Origin: Chloroflexota bacterium
GTDB taxonomy: Bacteria; Chloroflexota; Anaerolineae; Promineifilales; Promineifilaceae
Length of the DNA stretch: 64,000 nt
NCBI GenBank assembly: GCA_014584575.1
Contig: JACTMP010000016.1
Coordinates: forward strand, 56,672-120,671
Direction: 5' to 3'
Positions 44,613 to 52,138 of the stretch are shown one piece after another (position 1 is the stretch's first letter; every line of letters begins with the position of its first letter). The notes below the pieces were generated by a model that saw only the letters and a list, made by a program, of their open reading frames with translations, searched no databases and was not told the origin of the DNA. Position numbers and translations under genes: made by a program.

Positions 44613-44828
44613 ATGCAAATAACATACAACACCAAAACAGATGTGTTATACATTCGCCTTGATGCTCGCCAACAGGATGTTATTAACCAGCGCGTAAACG
44701 AGGACATTGTTCTGGATATTGGTGAAGAAGATAAAATCGTTGGCATTGAAATTCTGGATGCTTCCTCTCATCTTAATTTGGATCAATTACTACCTGTCCA
44801 GGTAAAGCGTTTGCCAGAAATGGTCTAG
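44613..44828 (+). CDS. DUF2283 protein, possible antitoxin partner
   Basis: 71 residues from ATG 44613 (GGGAG nearby). The DUF2283 pattern is complete: ITYNTKTDVLYIRL, NEDIVLDIGEEDKIVGIEIL and DASSHLNL. It is coupled to the DUF4258 gene. The biochemical role of this pair is not established. Confidence 0.82.
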   Translation: MQITYNTKTDVLYIRLDARQQDVINQRVNEDIVLDIGEEDKIVGIEILDASSHLNLDQLLPVQVKRLPEMV

Positions 44829-44832
44829 GTTC

Positions 44833-44886
44833 TGTTGACATTTCCAGAGGTAGGCGCAATTCACCGTACCAGAGGAAATGTCAACA
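44833..44886. terminator. Hairpin between convergent genes
   Basis: TGTTGACATTTCC (44833-44845) and GGAAATGTCAACA (44874-44886) form a 13-bp perfect stem with a 28-nt loop. It lies between the DUF2283 gene and the convergent nuclease gene. There is no T tract, so it may be a repeat rather than a terminator. Confidence 0.45.
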
Positions 44887-44899
44887 CGCCCTAGCGCAT

Positions 44900-45871
44900 T
44901 TACAGCCCATACTTTAGAGCTAAATGCTCGATCAACCAGGGCAATACACTCTTTTCTCTTAGGTACTGGACAATACGCTGCCAGCTACATTTCCGCAGCA
45001 TTGCTGGTTCTTGTAGGGCTGTTTGTGTCTCAATGAAAGCAACCAGCCCATCCCCACCCTTTTGAAAAGCCGGATTCCGCTCATCGTAAATGAGCACAAC
45101 ATGACCATTATGAATTGATGCAGTTCCGTCTGGCTTTACACCGGCTGCCAAAATATTCCTTACCAATTGGTAATTCTTGTTGAGAGGGCATACCGCCAAG
45201 TCACTATGGCTGCCCCACTTAAACAGACTGGGAACATAACGCCAGTACAAAATACCAACTTCTGTTAACGAACATCGCTCTTTTCTCCCGCTTTGGACGG
45301 AATACGTACCATTGCAGTGTTCACTCTCATAATTTGGAGCGAGTGGTCTTAATCGTGGCCGGGAGCAAGTTCCTACTTCTGCTTCTGTAAACTTACACTC
45401 AATGGCTATTCGGTAATCGCCAGCAATATAAGCATCAAGGCTTGTAGGCCGCGGTTCGCCAAGATAATTGACCTTGTATTCCATAATGAAGTTGTTGGGC
45501 GAAATTGGCACTTTCCCAAACAAATCTTGTCCCTCATCATCCTTAATCGCAGACAGGTAATACAAAGAATCATTGATCGCCAGATTACCGAATACACTCA
45601 GGGCCAAAGCCTGAGAACTATTCATACTGCGAAACCATTTGTGTCTTTCCCCGGCAGGCACTAGAGAAAGCAATTCATCAATTTCTGGTTGGCTGGCAGC
45701 GGGGTTGATGATGATGTTTCGCCATGATTCGCGGGCAATAAAGACAGGTGGACGGCCGTCTGGCACATATGGACGTTCAAAGTAATCTTGCCAGGTGGGA
45801 AATTGTGACTTTTGATATCCCCAATAGCGCCGGTTCAGGTCTGCTTTGTAATCCACCATTGTTTGCCGCAA
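44900..45871 (-). CDS. PGN_0703-like putative restriction endonuclease
   Basis: 323 residues. The central block SLDAYIAGDYRIAIECKFTE has the PD-(D/E)xK pattern: Asp, then the E-x-K of IECK. It is followed by the family's C-rich stretch SEHCNGTY, RKERCSLTEVGILYWRY and LAVCPLNKNYQLVRNILAAG. This order matches PGN_0703-type putative restriction endonucleases. No methyltransferase is adjacent. It sits 3 nt before the carA stop on the same strand, so it interrupts the carA-carB arrangement. Confidence 0.7.
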   Translation of the reverse strand: MRQTMVDYKADLNRRYWGYQKSQFPTWQDYFERPYVPDGRPPVFIARESWRNIIINPAASQPEIDELLSLVPAGERHKWFRSMNSSQALALSVFGNLAINDSLYYLSAIKDDEGQDLFGKVPISPNNFIMEYKVNYLGEPRPTSLDAYIAGDYRIAIECKFTEAEVGTCSRPRLRPLAPNYESEHCNGTYSVQSGRKERCSLTEVGILYWRYVPSLFKWGSHSDLAVCPLNKNYQLVRNILAAGVKPDGTASIHNGHVVLIYDERNPAFQKGGDGLVAFIETQTALQEPAMLRKCSWQRIVQYLREKSVLPWLIEHLALKYGL

Positions 45872-45874
45872 TTC

Positions 45875-47017
45875 TTAATCTCCAATCCCCTCTCGCATTA
45901 AATCCACAAACTTATCAAATAACTCATCGGAATCGTGCGGGCCGGGGGAGCTTTCCGGGTGATATTGCACGGAAAAGGCGCGGTAGTTGGGGGCGTCTAT
46001 GCCTTCGCAGCAGTTGTCGTTCAGGTTGATGTGTGAATTGAGCGCGCCGTCCGGCAGGGTGAGGGCGTCTACGGCAAAACCGTGATTGTGGCTGGAGATT
46101 TGCACACGGCCGTGTGCCACCACCTGCACCGGCTGATTCCCCCCACGATGCCCAAACTTCAACTTGTACGTGTTGGCCCCTAACGCCAGCCCCAAAATCT
46201 GATGCCCCAGGCAAATGCCAAATATCGGTTTCTGGCCGAGCAGGTCACGCACGGCCGTGACCGCATACGTACACGCCGCCGGGTCGCCCGGCCCATTGGA
46301 GAGAAAAATGCCATCCGGGTTCAGCGCCAGCACATCGGCCGCTGGCGTGGTAGCCGGCACCACCGTTATCCGGCACCCCTTCCCTGCCAGCAACCGCAAC
46401 ATATTCCGCTTAATCCCAAAATCATACGCCACCACATGATACTGCCCACTGCTGACTGCCGACTGCTCACCGTTCACTGCCACCGGCTGCCACCAATCCG
46501 CCCCCTCCGTCCAGTGGTACGGCTCGGCGCAGGTCACTTCGCGGACAAGATCGAGGCCATTCATATCGCGGGCGGCACGGGCGACGGCCGTCAGTTCGGC
46601 CGCATCCGTGATTTCGCTGGAAAGGGCGGCCCGCATCGCGCCATAGGTGCGAATGTGGCGCACCAGAGCACGGGTGTCCACTTCCGTTGCCCCCACGATG
46701 CCCCGTTCCGCCAGATAATCGGGCAGGGATTGGCTGGCGCGCCAGTTGCTCACCACCGGGCTGAGGCTACGCACCACAAATCCGGCCGCCCACACCCGTT
46801 CACTTTCGTCGTCAGCCGGGTTGCAGCCGTAGTTGCCAATGTGTGGTTGGGTCATGGTCACAATCTGACCATGATAGGAGGGGTCGGTGAGGATTTCCTG
46901 GTAGCCGGTCAGGCTGGTGTTGAAGACGATTTCGCCGGTAGTAGTGCCGGTTGCGCCAAAAGCCAGACCGGGCCAGGTGGTGCCGTCTTCGAGGGCGAGT
47001 AAAGCGGGTTGGGTCAT
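45875..47017 (-). CDS. carA: Carbamoyl-phosphate synthase small subunit
   Basis: 380 residues from the ATG ending at 47017. The longer frame reads through a family B repeat. N-terminal CPSase domain: [20 protein letters not shown] and [20 protein letters not shown]. Class I glutamine amidotransferase domain: [14 protein letters not shown], nucleophile Cys in [18 protein letters not shown] and the His/Glu of [14 protein letters not shown]. It supplies ammonia to CarB for pyrimidine and arginine synthesis. An in-frame family C-like stretch (46440-46487) encodes [12 protein letters not shown] between the two domains. Confidence 0.96.
   Translation of the reverse strand: MTQPALLALEDGTTWPGLAFGATGTTTGEIVFNTSLTGYQEILTDPSYHGQIVTMTQPHIGNYGCNPADDESERVWAAGFVVRSLSPVVSNWRASQSLPDYLAERGIVGATEVDTRALVRHIRTYGAMRAALSSEITDAAELTAVARAARDMNGLDLVREVTCAEPYHWTEGADWWQPVAVNGEQSAVSSGQYHVVAYDFGIKRNMLRLLAGKGCRITVVPATTPAADVLALNPDGIFLSNGPGDPAACTYAVTAVRDLLGQKPIFGICLGHQILGLALGANTYKLKFGHRGGNQPVQVVAHGRVQISSHNHGFAVDALTLPDGALNSHINLNDNCCEGIDAPNYRAFSVQYHPESSPGPHDSDELFDKFVDLMREGIGD
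46440..46487. repeat. In-frame family C repeat inside carA
   Basis: Tandem ACTGCCGACTGCTCACC-type units within the carA linker. Similar units form the in-gene repeat of the ABC transporter (28130-28262). Confidence 0.75.
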
Positions 47018-47020
47018 ATT

Positions 47021-47066
47021 TCGTAATCCGTCAATCGTAATCCGTAATCCGTAATCCGAAGTTGGG
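47021..47066. repeat. Family B repeat upstream of carA
   Basis: Four CGTAATCC units immediately upstream of the carA start on the minus strand. The rest of the gap to 47238 shows no gene. Confidence 0.8.
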
Positions 47067-47238
47067 ATACGGGGTATGGTGACAAAACGGCCGTATTCTA
47101 TCACCACCAACAACACCGGAACATGCGCTTTCTTACAAAATAGCAATTCTCTTATTGGTCGCTATCGCCTATGAATCTTCCACCTCAGCCAGGTGAAAGA
47201 TTCCTCACCCCAGGAGGGGTTCGGAATGACAGCAGCCC

Positions 47239-48042
47239 CTAAAAGGGAATGTCCTGGTTGGTCAGGCGCTGGTACCAGGCATTGAGCCATTTCATCGCTT
47301 CCTCGTATTTCTGGGCGGGCAGTTCACGGTAAGCAGAGATTTCAAAATTGCGATACAGCTCGCCGTAAACCGCGCCGTATTCATTCCGACCACTGCGCTG
47401 CGACATCACCAACCCAATCGCCCGCACTGCCTGGGAAATGCGACTGGCCTGCTCACGAGAGATAAACCGTTCTGGATCACTCAGCGTCGCTTCAATCGCT
47501 TCTAACCGTTGTTGATGGTCGGTTAAAATTGTCTGCTGCATATCCTGGCGGGCTTCCAATAAAACCTGGTTACGTGCCAGTTTGACCAATGCCTGCAACA
47601 TCTTGTACGCCTGAACAGCGTCAGTATCGCTCTCTAAAAGGGCGTCAAAATCAGGATCGGCCGTCAGGCGACCCTGTTGAAACGCTTCCCACAAAACAGA
47701 GGCGGCTTGTTCCTGAAATTTTTCCAGTTTGGGTCGCACCTGCTCATTCACGGCGCTGGTGCGTATGCCAGACAACCACAGCGGCACCAGATCAACGCGC
47801 AAGACGTAGTTGTCTTGCATTCCGCCGGGGGTAGCCAATTTGGCTACCCCTAAGCCTCTGGTCAGAACAGTATGGCGTTCTATCCGCCGCCGTTGGGCCT
47901 GGGTATCCAGACTCAAAGCACGACACATCTGGCTGATAGAAGCATAAATCTGACCGTTATCCAGGCGCACGGCCGTTAACTCATCCCCATAAAACTCAAC
48001 TTCCCGCTGCTCAACGGGCACAAGCGCGTTTATCTCTGCCAT
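47239..48042 (-). CDS. Phage antirepressor-like protein (P22_AR_N plus ORF6C)
   Basis: About 267 residues. The N-terminal P22_AR_N domain reads EVEFYGDELTAVRLDNGQIY, ISQMCRALSLDTQAQRRRIE and LPLxWL-type VDLVPLWLSGIRTSAV. The C-terminal ORF6C domain reads SREQASRISQAVRAIGLVMS and ISAYRELPAQKYEEAMKWLN. In phages these antagonise repressors. Many bacteria carry solitary copies of unknown use. AGGAGG precedes the start. No other phage gene is adjacent. An 11-bp perfect hairpin (47828-47850) lies inside the gene. Confidence 0.85.
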   Translation of the reverse strand: MAEINALVPVEQREVEFYGDELTAVRLDNGQIYASISQMCRALSLDTQAQRRRIERHTVLTRGLGVAKLATPGGMQDNYVLRVDLVPLWLSGIRTSAVNEQVRPKLEKFQEQAASVLWEAFQQGRLTADPDFDALLESDTDAVQAYKMLQALVKLARNQVLLEARQDMQQTILTDHQQRLEAIEATLSDPERFISREQASRISQAVRAIGLVMSQRSGRNEYGAVYGELYRNFEISAYRELPAQKYEEAMKWLNAWYQRLTNQDIPF

Positions 48043-48094
48043 CACCTATCGCTGCCTCCTTTCAACCAAAATATCACGATGATACCCGCACCGA

Positions 48095-49912
48095 TCAGGC
48101 GCGGAAATGCGCTTCCAGCCGGGGCAGGTCAACCCCGGTTGACGCCAGCGCCACGATGCTGTCCAGTGGCGGGCTGCCCTTGATGTATAGCTCCGTTTCC
48201 AAATCCAGGTCGGGCAGCAGCACCACACTGCGGTTGCCCCGCTGGTCCAAAATAATGCCCTCGCCTTCCCAGCCGGGATTTTGCAGCAGATAGACCAGTT
48301 TCCAATGGGTATTGGAAAGCCGTTCGGCCAGACGCACACTGCCGATGACGGCATCGGCCGTACCCACCCGTTCGACAATCGCCGCCGCATCCAAGAGTGG
48401 CTGGCCACGCAGGTGGGCGCGCAACTGCTGATGGACGACCAGATCGAGATAACGGCGCAGGGGGCTGGTGGATTGGGCATAGAGATTCAACCCTAATCCG
48501 GCATGAATACCAGGCGACGTAACTTGCTGGCTGCGCTGTAATCTTTTACGCAGGGCGAGCATGGCCGACGGCCGTGCCGGTTCCCGATCATCAGCATCCG
48601 GCGGGTCTTGAATGGTGAACGGCAGGGGAATGTTATGCTGCACCGCGTACCGGGCCACCGCTTCGCCGGCCATCAACATCGCTTCCATCACCAGGGAACG
48701 GCTGCGCAAGGGGGGCAACGGCCGTATCACGACCTCCCCTCCCTCTACCCGAATTTTCACCTCTGGCAGGTCAATAAATACCGCCCCATTTTCGCGGCGG
48801 CGCGCCTCAAACCGCCGCGCCAGGGCATACAACGTGGCAAATGGCTTTTCCGCCATCCGCGCCTCCACCTGCTCATACGTCAGGCGTGTCACCCGCACCC
48901 AACTGGGTGTAATCTCCACCCCAGCAATGCTGCCATCAGCCGCTAAATCCAGCCCAAAGGACAGCGCGGGCGAGACTTCCGCCAGCCCTAACCCCAACGT
49001 TTCGGTGACAACGGGCGGCAGCATGGGTACCGTGCCTTCGGGCAAATACAGGTTGGCGGCGCGGGCGCGGGCTTCCTCATCCGCCGGGCTGCCAGGGGGA
49101 ATTAACGCAGCCACATCGGCCACATGCACCCACAGCCGGTCGCCATCCAGGCTGAGAGCGTCGTCCGGGTCCTGGTTGTCCTCATCGTCAATGGCAAAGG
49201 CGGGCAGGTGGGTGAGGTCGCGGCGGCTCTCAGAAGGTAATGGGGAGATTGGGAGATAGGGAGATTGGGTGGGTAGATTGTGGCGGAGAGGATGGGGATT
49301 GACCATTTCGTCCCAGTAGCCGATTTTGAGCAGCAAGGCGTGGGCCTGTTCCGGCGTTTCGGATTGATTAAGGGCGCGCAAAATTTTGCTATTTTCGCGT
49401 TGTCCGGTTGCCAGGGCGACCACTTCTTGCAAATATCCGGCGTCTTCGGACTGGTAACGGCCGTCTTGCAACCGCCCCAAGAAATCACGCCACTGCTGTT
49501 CAGCAGCCGCTTTGGCCGCCCGTTCCGCCTGAATTTGGGCAACCGCTGCCGGTGTATGCACCACAATGGCCTCTGGGCTGCCGGTCAGATACAGACCATC
49601 AGCTAACTGCTGCCAGATAGCCCAGGCGGTCGCCGGCGTAAATTCGTCATACACCAGTTCGGCCAATTCCGGCAGCGTAGTCGTCTGCCCGGCCAGCAGT
49701 TCACAAGCGGTTTGCATATCACCGGGCGGCGGCTGCAAGCGGGAAAGGGCCGGCGCCGGGCCAGGGTGCAGCAAAACCACATCTTTGGCGCGAACGCTAA
49801 GGCGACTGCCATCCGGCAGTTCGATGAACAGCTTTTTACCGGTCTGCACTACCCGGCCCGGCTGGTTTTTGTAGACAATCAGGCTGTCAATTTGTAGTTC
49901 TTCGTCAGGCAT
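48095..49912 (-). CDS. RNase II/R family exoribonuclease
   Basis: 605 residues with an RNB catalytic domain from about 245. PAFAIDDEDNQDPDDALSLD supplies the catalytic Asp cluster and WVHVADVAALIPPGS, YLPEGTVPMLPPVV, and STSPLRRYLDLVVHQQLRAH the rest of the motif set. The N-terminal region is short and lacks clear cold-shock domains, resembling the compact group found in Chloroflexi and cyanobacteria. It hydrolyses RNA 3' to 5'. An in-frame family A stretch (49236-49276) encodes LPTQSPYLPISPLPS just ahead of the catalytic domain. Confidence 0.92.
   Translation of the reverse strand: MPDEELQIDSLIVYKNQPGRVVQTGKKLFIELPDGSRLSVRAKDVVLLHPGPAPALSRLQPPPGDMQTACELLAGQTTTLPELAELVYDEFTPATAWAIWQQLADGLYLTGSPEAIVVHTPAAVAQIQAERAAKAAAEQQWRDFLGRLQDGRYQSEDAGYLQEVVALATGQRENSKILRALNQSETPEQAHALLLKIGYWDEMVNPHPLRHNLPTQSPYLPISPLPSESRRDLTHLPAFAIDDEDNQDPDDALSLDGDRLWVHVADVAALIPPGSPADEEARARAANLYLPEGTVPMLPPVVTETLGLGLAEVSPALSFGLDLAADGSIAGVEITPSWVRVTRLTYEQVEARMAEKPFATLYALARRFEARRRENGAVFIDLPEVKIRVEGGEVVIRPLPPLRSRSLVMEAMLMAGEAVARYAVQHNIPLPFTIQDPPDADDREPARPSAMLALRKRLQRSQQVTSPGIHAGLGLNLYAQSTSPLRRYLDLVVHQQLRAHLRGQPLLDAAAIVERVGTADAVIGSVRLAERLSNTHWKLVYLLQNPGWEGEGIILDQRGNRSVVLLPDLDLETELYIKGSPPLDSIVALASTGVDLPRLEAHFRA
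49236..49276. repeat. Family A repeat inside the RNase II/R gene
   Basis: GGGAGATTGGGAGATAGGGA-type units read in frame as a Pro/Ser/Leu linker. The same units are intergenic elsewhere. Confidence 0.8.
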
Positions 49913-49934
49913 GTGCCCGTTTATATCACCTTAT

Positions 49935-50543
49935 CTAAAAGTTTTCTAACGGGACATGATGGCTGTTTGCTGTCTGGGCATGGAAGCTGGTTTTGGCGAA
50001 TATCATCGTGTCGCGCAGCGCGTTGGTCAGATGGTGGCGGCTTTCGTTGATCAGGGTTGCCTCATGGACAAACCCTAAACGGCGGGGGATGGCGGCGCTG
50101 CGCTCATTTTGGGCATCACAACGAATTTCCACCCGGTTGGCGCCTAACTGTTGAAAGGCAAACGCGGTAATTCCGGCGACGGCTTCCGTGATGTACCCTT
50201 GCCTGGCGTAGGCGCTATGCACCCAGTAGCCAATTTCGAAACGTGGCACCGACCAATCTATCCGATGCAGCCCGCTGCCGCCAATGATGGTGTTGGTGTC
50301 TTTTAACAGAAGCATCAACCATAAATCCTCACGACCTAAAAACCGAAGCTGACCTTGACGTACTTTGACCTCGTACTCTTCTTCTGAGGGGATCTCCATG
50401 GCCCAGGGCATCCACTCTTTCAATTCAGCCTGGGATTCCAACACGGCCGTGCGCACCCGCACACCATCTCCTGGCAACGGCCCTCGAATCGTCAGCCGCT
50501 CCGTGTTAAAACTGTAAGGAAATTCTCGCATAATTGGTTCCAT
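49935..50543 (-). CDS. RimJ/RimL-type GNAT acetyltransferase
   Basis: About 202 residues. TERLTIRGPLPGDGVRVRTA is the usual RimJ-like opening. The acetyl-CoA loop region is FEIGYWVHSAYARQGYITEA followed by VAGITAFAFQQLGANRVEIR and NERSAAIPRRLGF. GGAGG stands upstream. Substrates in this group range from ribosomal protein N-termini to small amines. None is indicated here. Confidence 0.88.
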   Translation of the reverse strand: MEPIMREFPYSFNTERLTIRGPLPGDGVRVRTAVLESQAELKEWMPWAMEIPSEEEYEVKVRQGQLRFLGREDLWLMLLLKDTNTIIGGSGLHRIDWSVPRFEIGYWVHSAYARQGYITEAVAGITAFAFQQLGANRVEIRCDAQNERSAAIPRRLGFVHEATLINESRHHLTNALRDTMIFAKTSFHAQTANSHHVPLENF

Positions 50544-50596
50544 CACCTGCTACCTCCGTAAGCAAACTTGATAGCCATCCCTATTACTCTGGTACT

Positions 50597-52138
50597 ATGC
50601 AATCCACTGTGTCCCTTGCGCAAAGAAAAGGGGTAGTGACGCTTCTCTTTGTCCTACCTCTTTTCCTTTTTTTAATTTTCCAGCGTTCACCCATTTTCTC
50701 CAATTTTGGCAACGACAGTCTGCTCCCTGAACTATTGCAATACTACACCAGTACACTGGCCGGTCTTTTAGGCGTCATCATTGCCTTATTAACCCGGCAT
50801 GGGTTGGGACTTAGTCAGAACGGCCGTTCCGTGCTGCTGACCTTTGGCTTTTTGACGTTGGCTTCCCTGTTGTTGGTCAGTAGTTTAGGTGTGCCCTACC
50901 TGCTGTTAACCAATATGCTGCACCCGGCTTTTGTCTGGTCCCTGTTTATGAGCCTGCCAGCCAGCAGTTTCTATTTTATAGCGGCGGGTATCCCCTGGAC
51001 GGCCGTGACCGAAAAACGCTTACTGGCCTGGCGCTGGCCCCTTTTCGGCCTTAATGTCATGTTGTTCCTCCTCTACATAGGTTTTGTGATTCGTTTTGCG
51101 AACGTTCTGGCACGAGCCTCGCAAACGGTAACACATCTGCTATTCATAGTTGCCATCATCGGTATTGGTCTGCTCCTGGGGGCAGCCTGGCGCTCTGATC
51201 AGATCAGAAAAAAAGAAAAAAACAGCACAGAACGGAATCTGACAATTACCTTTGTTTTGCTCGCCCTGGCTGAAATTTGTCTGGCTTTCGGCGCGCCAAG
51301 TTCCGCCAACTGGTTTTTATTTCAACTGCTGCTGTTAGCTGCCTTATTGGTGACATTATTACCATTGCTGCGCCACGCCATTCAGTACCAGCGCGAGAAA
51401 CGGCAGCGCAGTGACCTGACCCAACTCATTGTGCATGATTTGAAAAGCCCGCTGACCATTGTCATCAGTGGTTTGGATTTAATGCATCGTGGGGGATTGG
51501 GGGAAGTGAACCCGATGCAGGCACGCCTGCTGACCAACCTAACCCATTGCAGTTATGAAGTGCTTGGTCTGGTCAATGATATGCTGGATGTGGAGCGGCT
51601 GGAAGAAGGCATGATGCCGCTGCACAAGAGTATGACTGACCTGGCGCCTGTTCTGCGAGAGCAAATAACAGAATTGCAGATTTTGGCCGACAAACACCAA
51701 CAACAATTGCATCTGGATGCACCAGACACACTGCCTCCCGTTTTAGTAGACCCCGTTTTAATCCGGCGTGTTATCCACAATTTGCTGTCCAATGCCCTGA
51801 AACTAACGCCTGACCAGGGCAAAATTGAGGTGCGCGGTGCTGTGGAAGGGGGATTTTTGCTCCTCAGTGTGGCCGACAGCGGCCCCGGTGTGCCGGTGGC
51901 GGATCGGCAACGTATTTTTGATAAATTCGCCCAATTGGATAACAAAACACGCCGGGGTAAGGGGTTGGGATTGACCTTCTGCAAAATGGCCGTTGAGGTG
52001 CATGGGGGGATGTTGACGGTAGAGGATAGTCCTCTGGGCGGCGCTCTATTTCGGCTGGCGCTGCCACTAGAAGCGGCAGCGTCACTCTCACAATCACCTG
52101 CGAAACCCCCTTTCTACCGGCTGATATGGGGCAAATAG
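50597..52138 (+). CDS. Membrane sensor histidine kinase
   Basis: 513 residues from ATG 50597. The N-terminal 250 residues hold eight or so hydrophobic helices with no recognised sensory domain. The phosphoacceptor helix is TQLIVHDLKSPLTIVISGLD, the N box RRVIHNLLSNALKLTPDQG, G1 VADSGPGVPVADR and G2 GKGLGLTFCKMAVEVHGG. All are intact. The partner regulator is not adjacent. The 3' end overlaps the convergent glycosidase-like gene by 25 nt. Confidence 0.9.
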   Translation: MQSTVSLAQRKGVVTLLFVLPLFLFLIFQRSPIFSNFGNDSLLPELLQYYTSTLAGLLGVIIALLTRHGLGLSQNGRSVLLTFGFLTLASLLLVSSLGVPYLLLTNMLHPAFVWSLFMSLPASSFYFIAAGIPWTAVTEKRLLAWRWPLFGLNVMLFLLYIGFVIRFANVLARASQTVTHLLFIVAIIGIGLLLGAAWRSDQIRKKEKNSTERNLTITFVLLALAEICLAFGAPSSANWFLFQLLLLAALLVTLLPLLRHAIQYQREKRQRSDLTQLIVHDLKSPLTIVISGLDLMHRGGLGEVNPMQARLLTNLTHCSYEVLGLVNDMLDVERLEEGMMPLHKSMTDLAPVLREQITELQILADKHQQQLHLDAPDTLPPVLVDPVLIRRVIHNLLSNALKLTPDQGKIEVRGAVEGGFLLLSVADSGPGVPVADRQRIFDKFAQLDNKTRRGKGLGLTFCKMAVEVHGGMLTVEDSPLGGALFRLALPLEAAASLSQSPAKPPFYRLIWGK

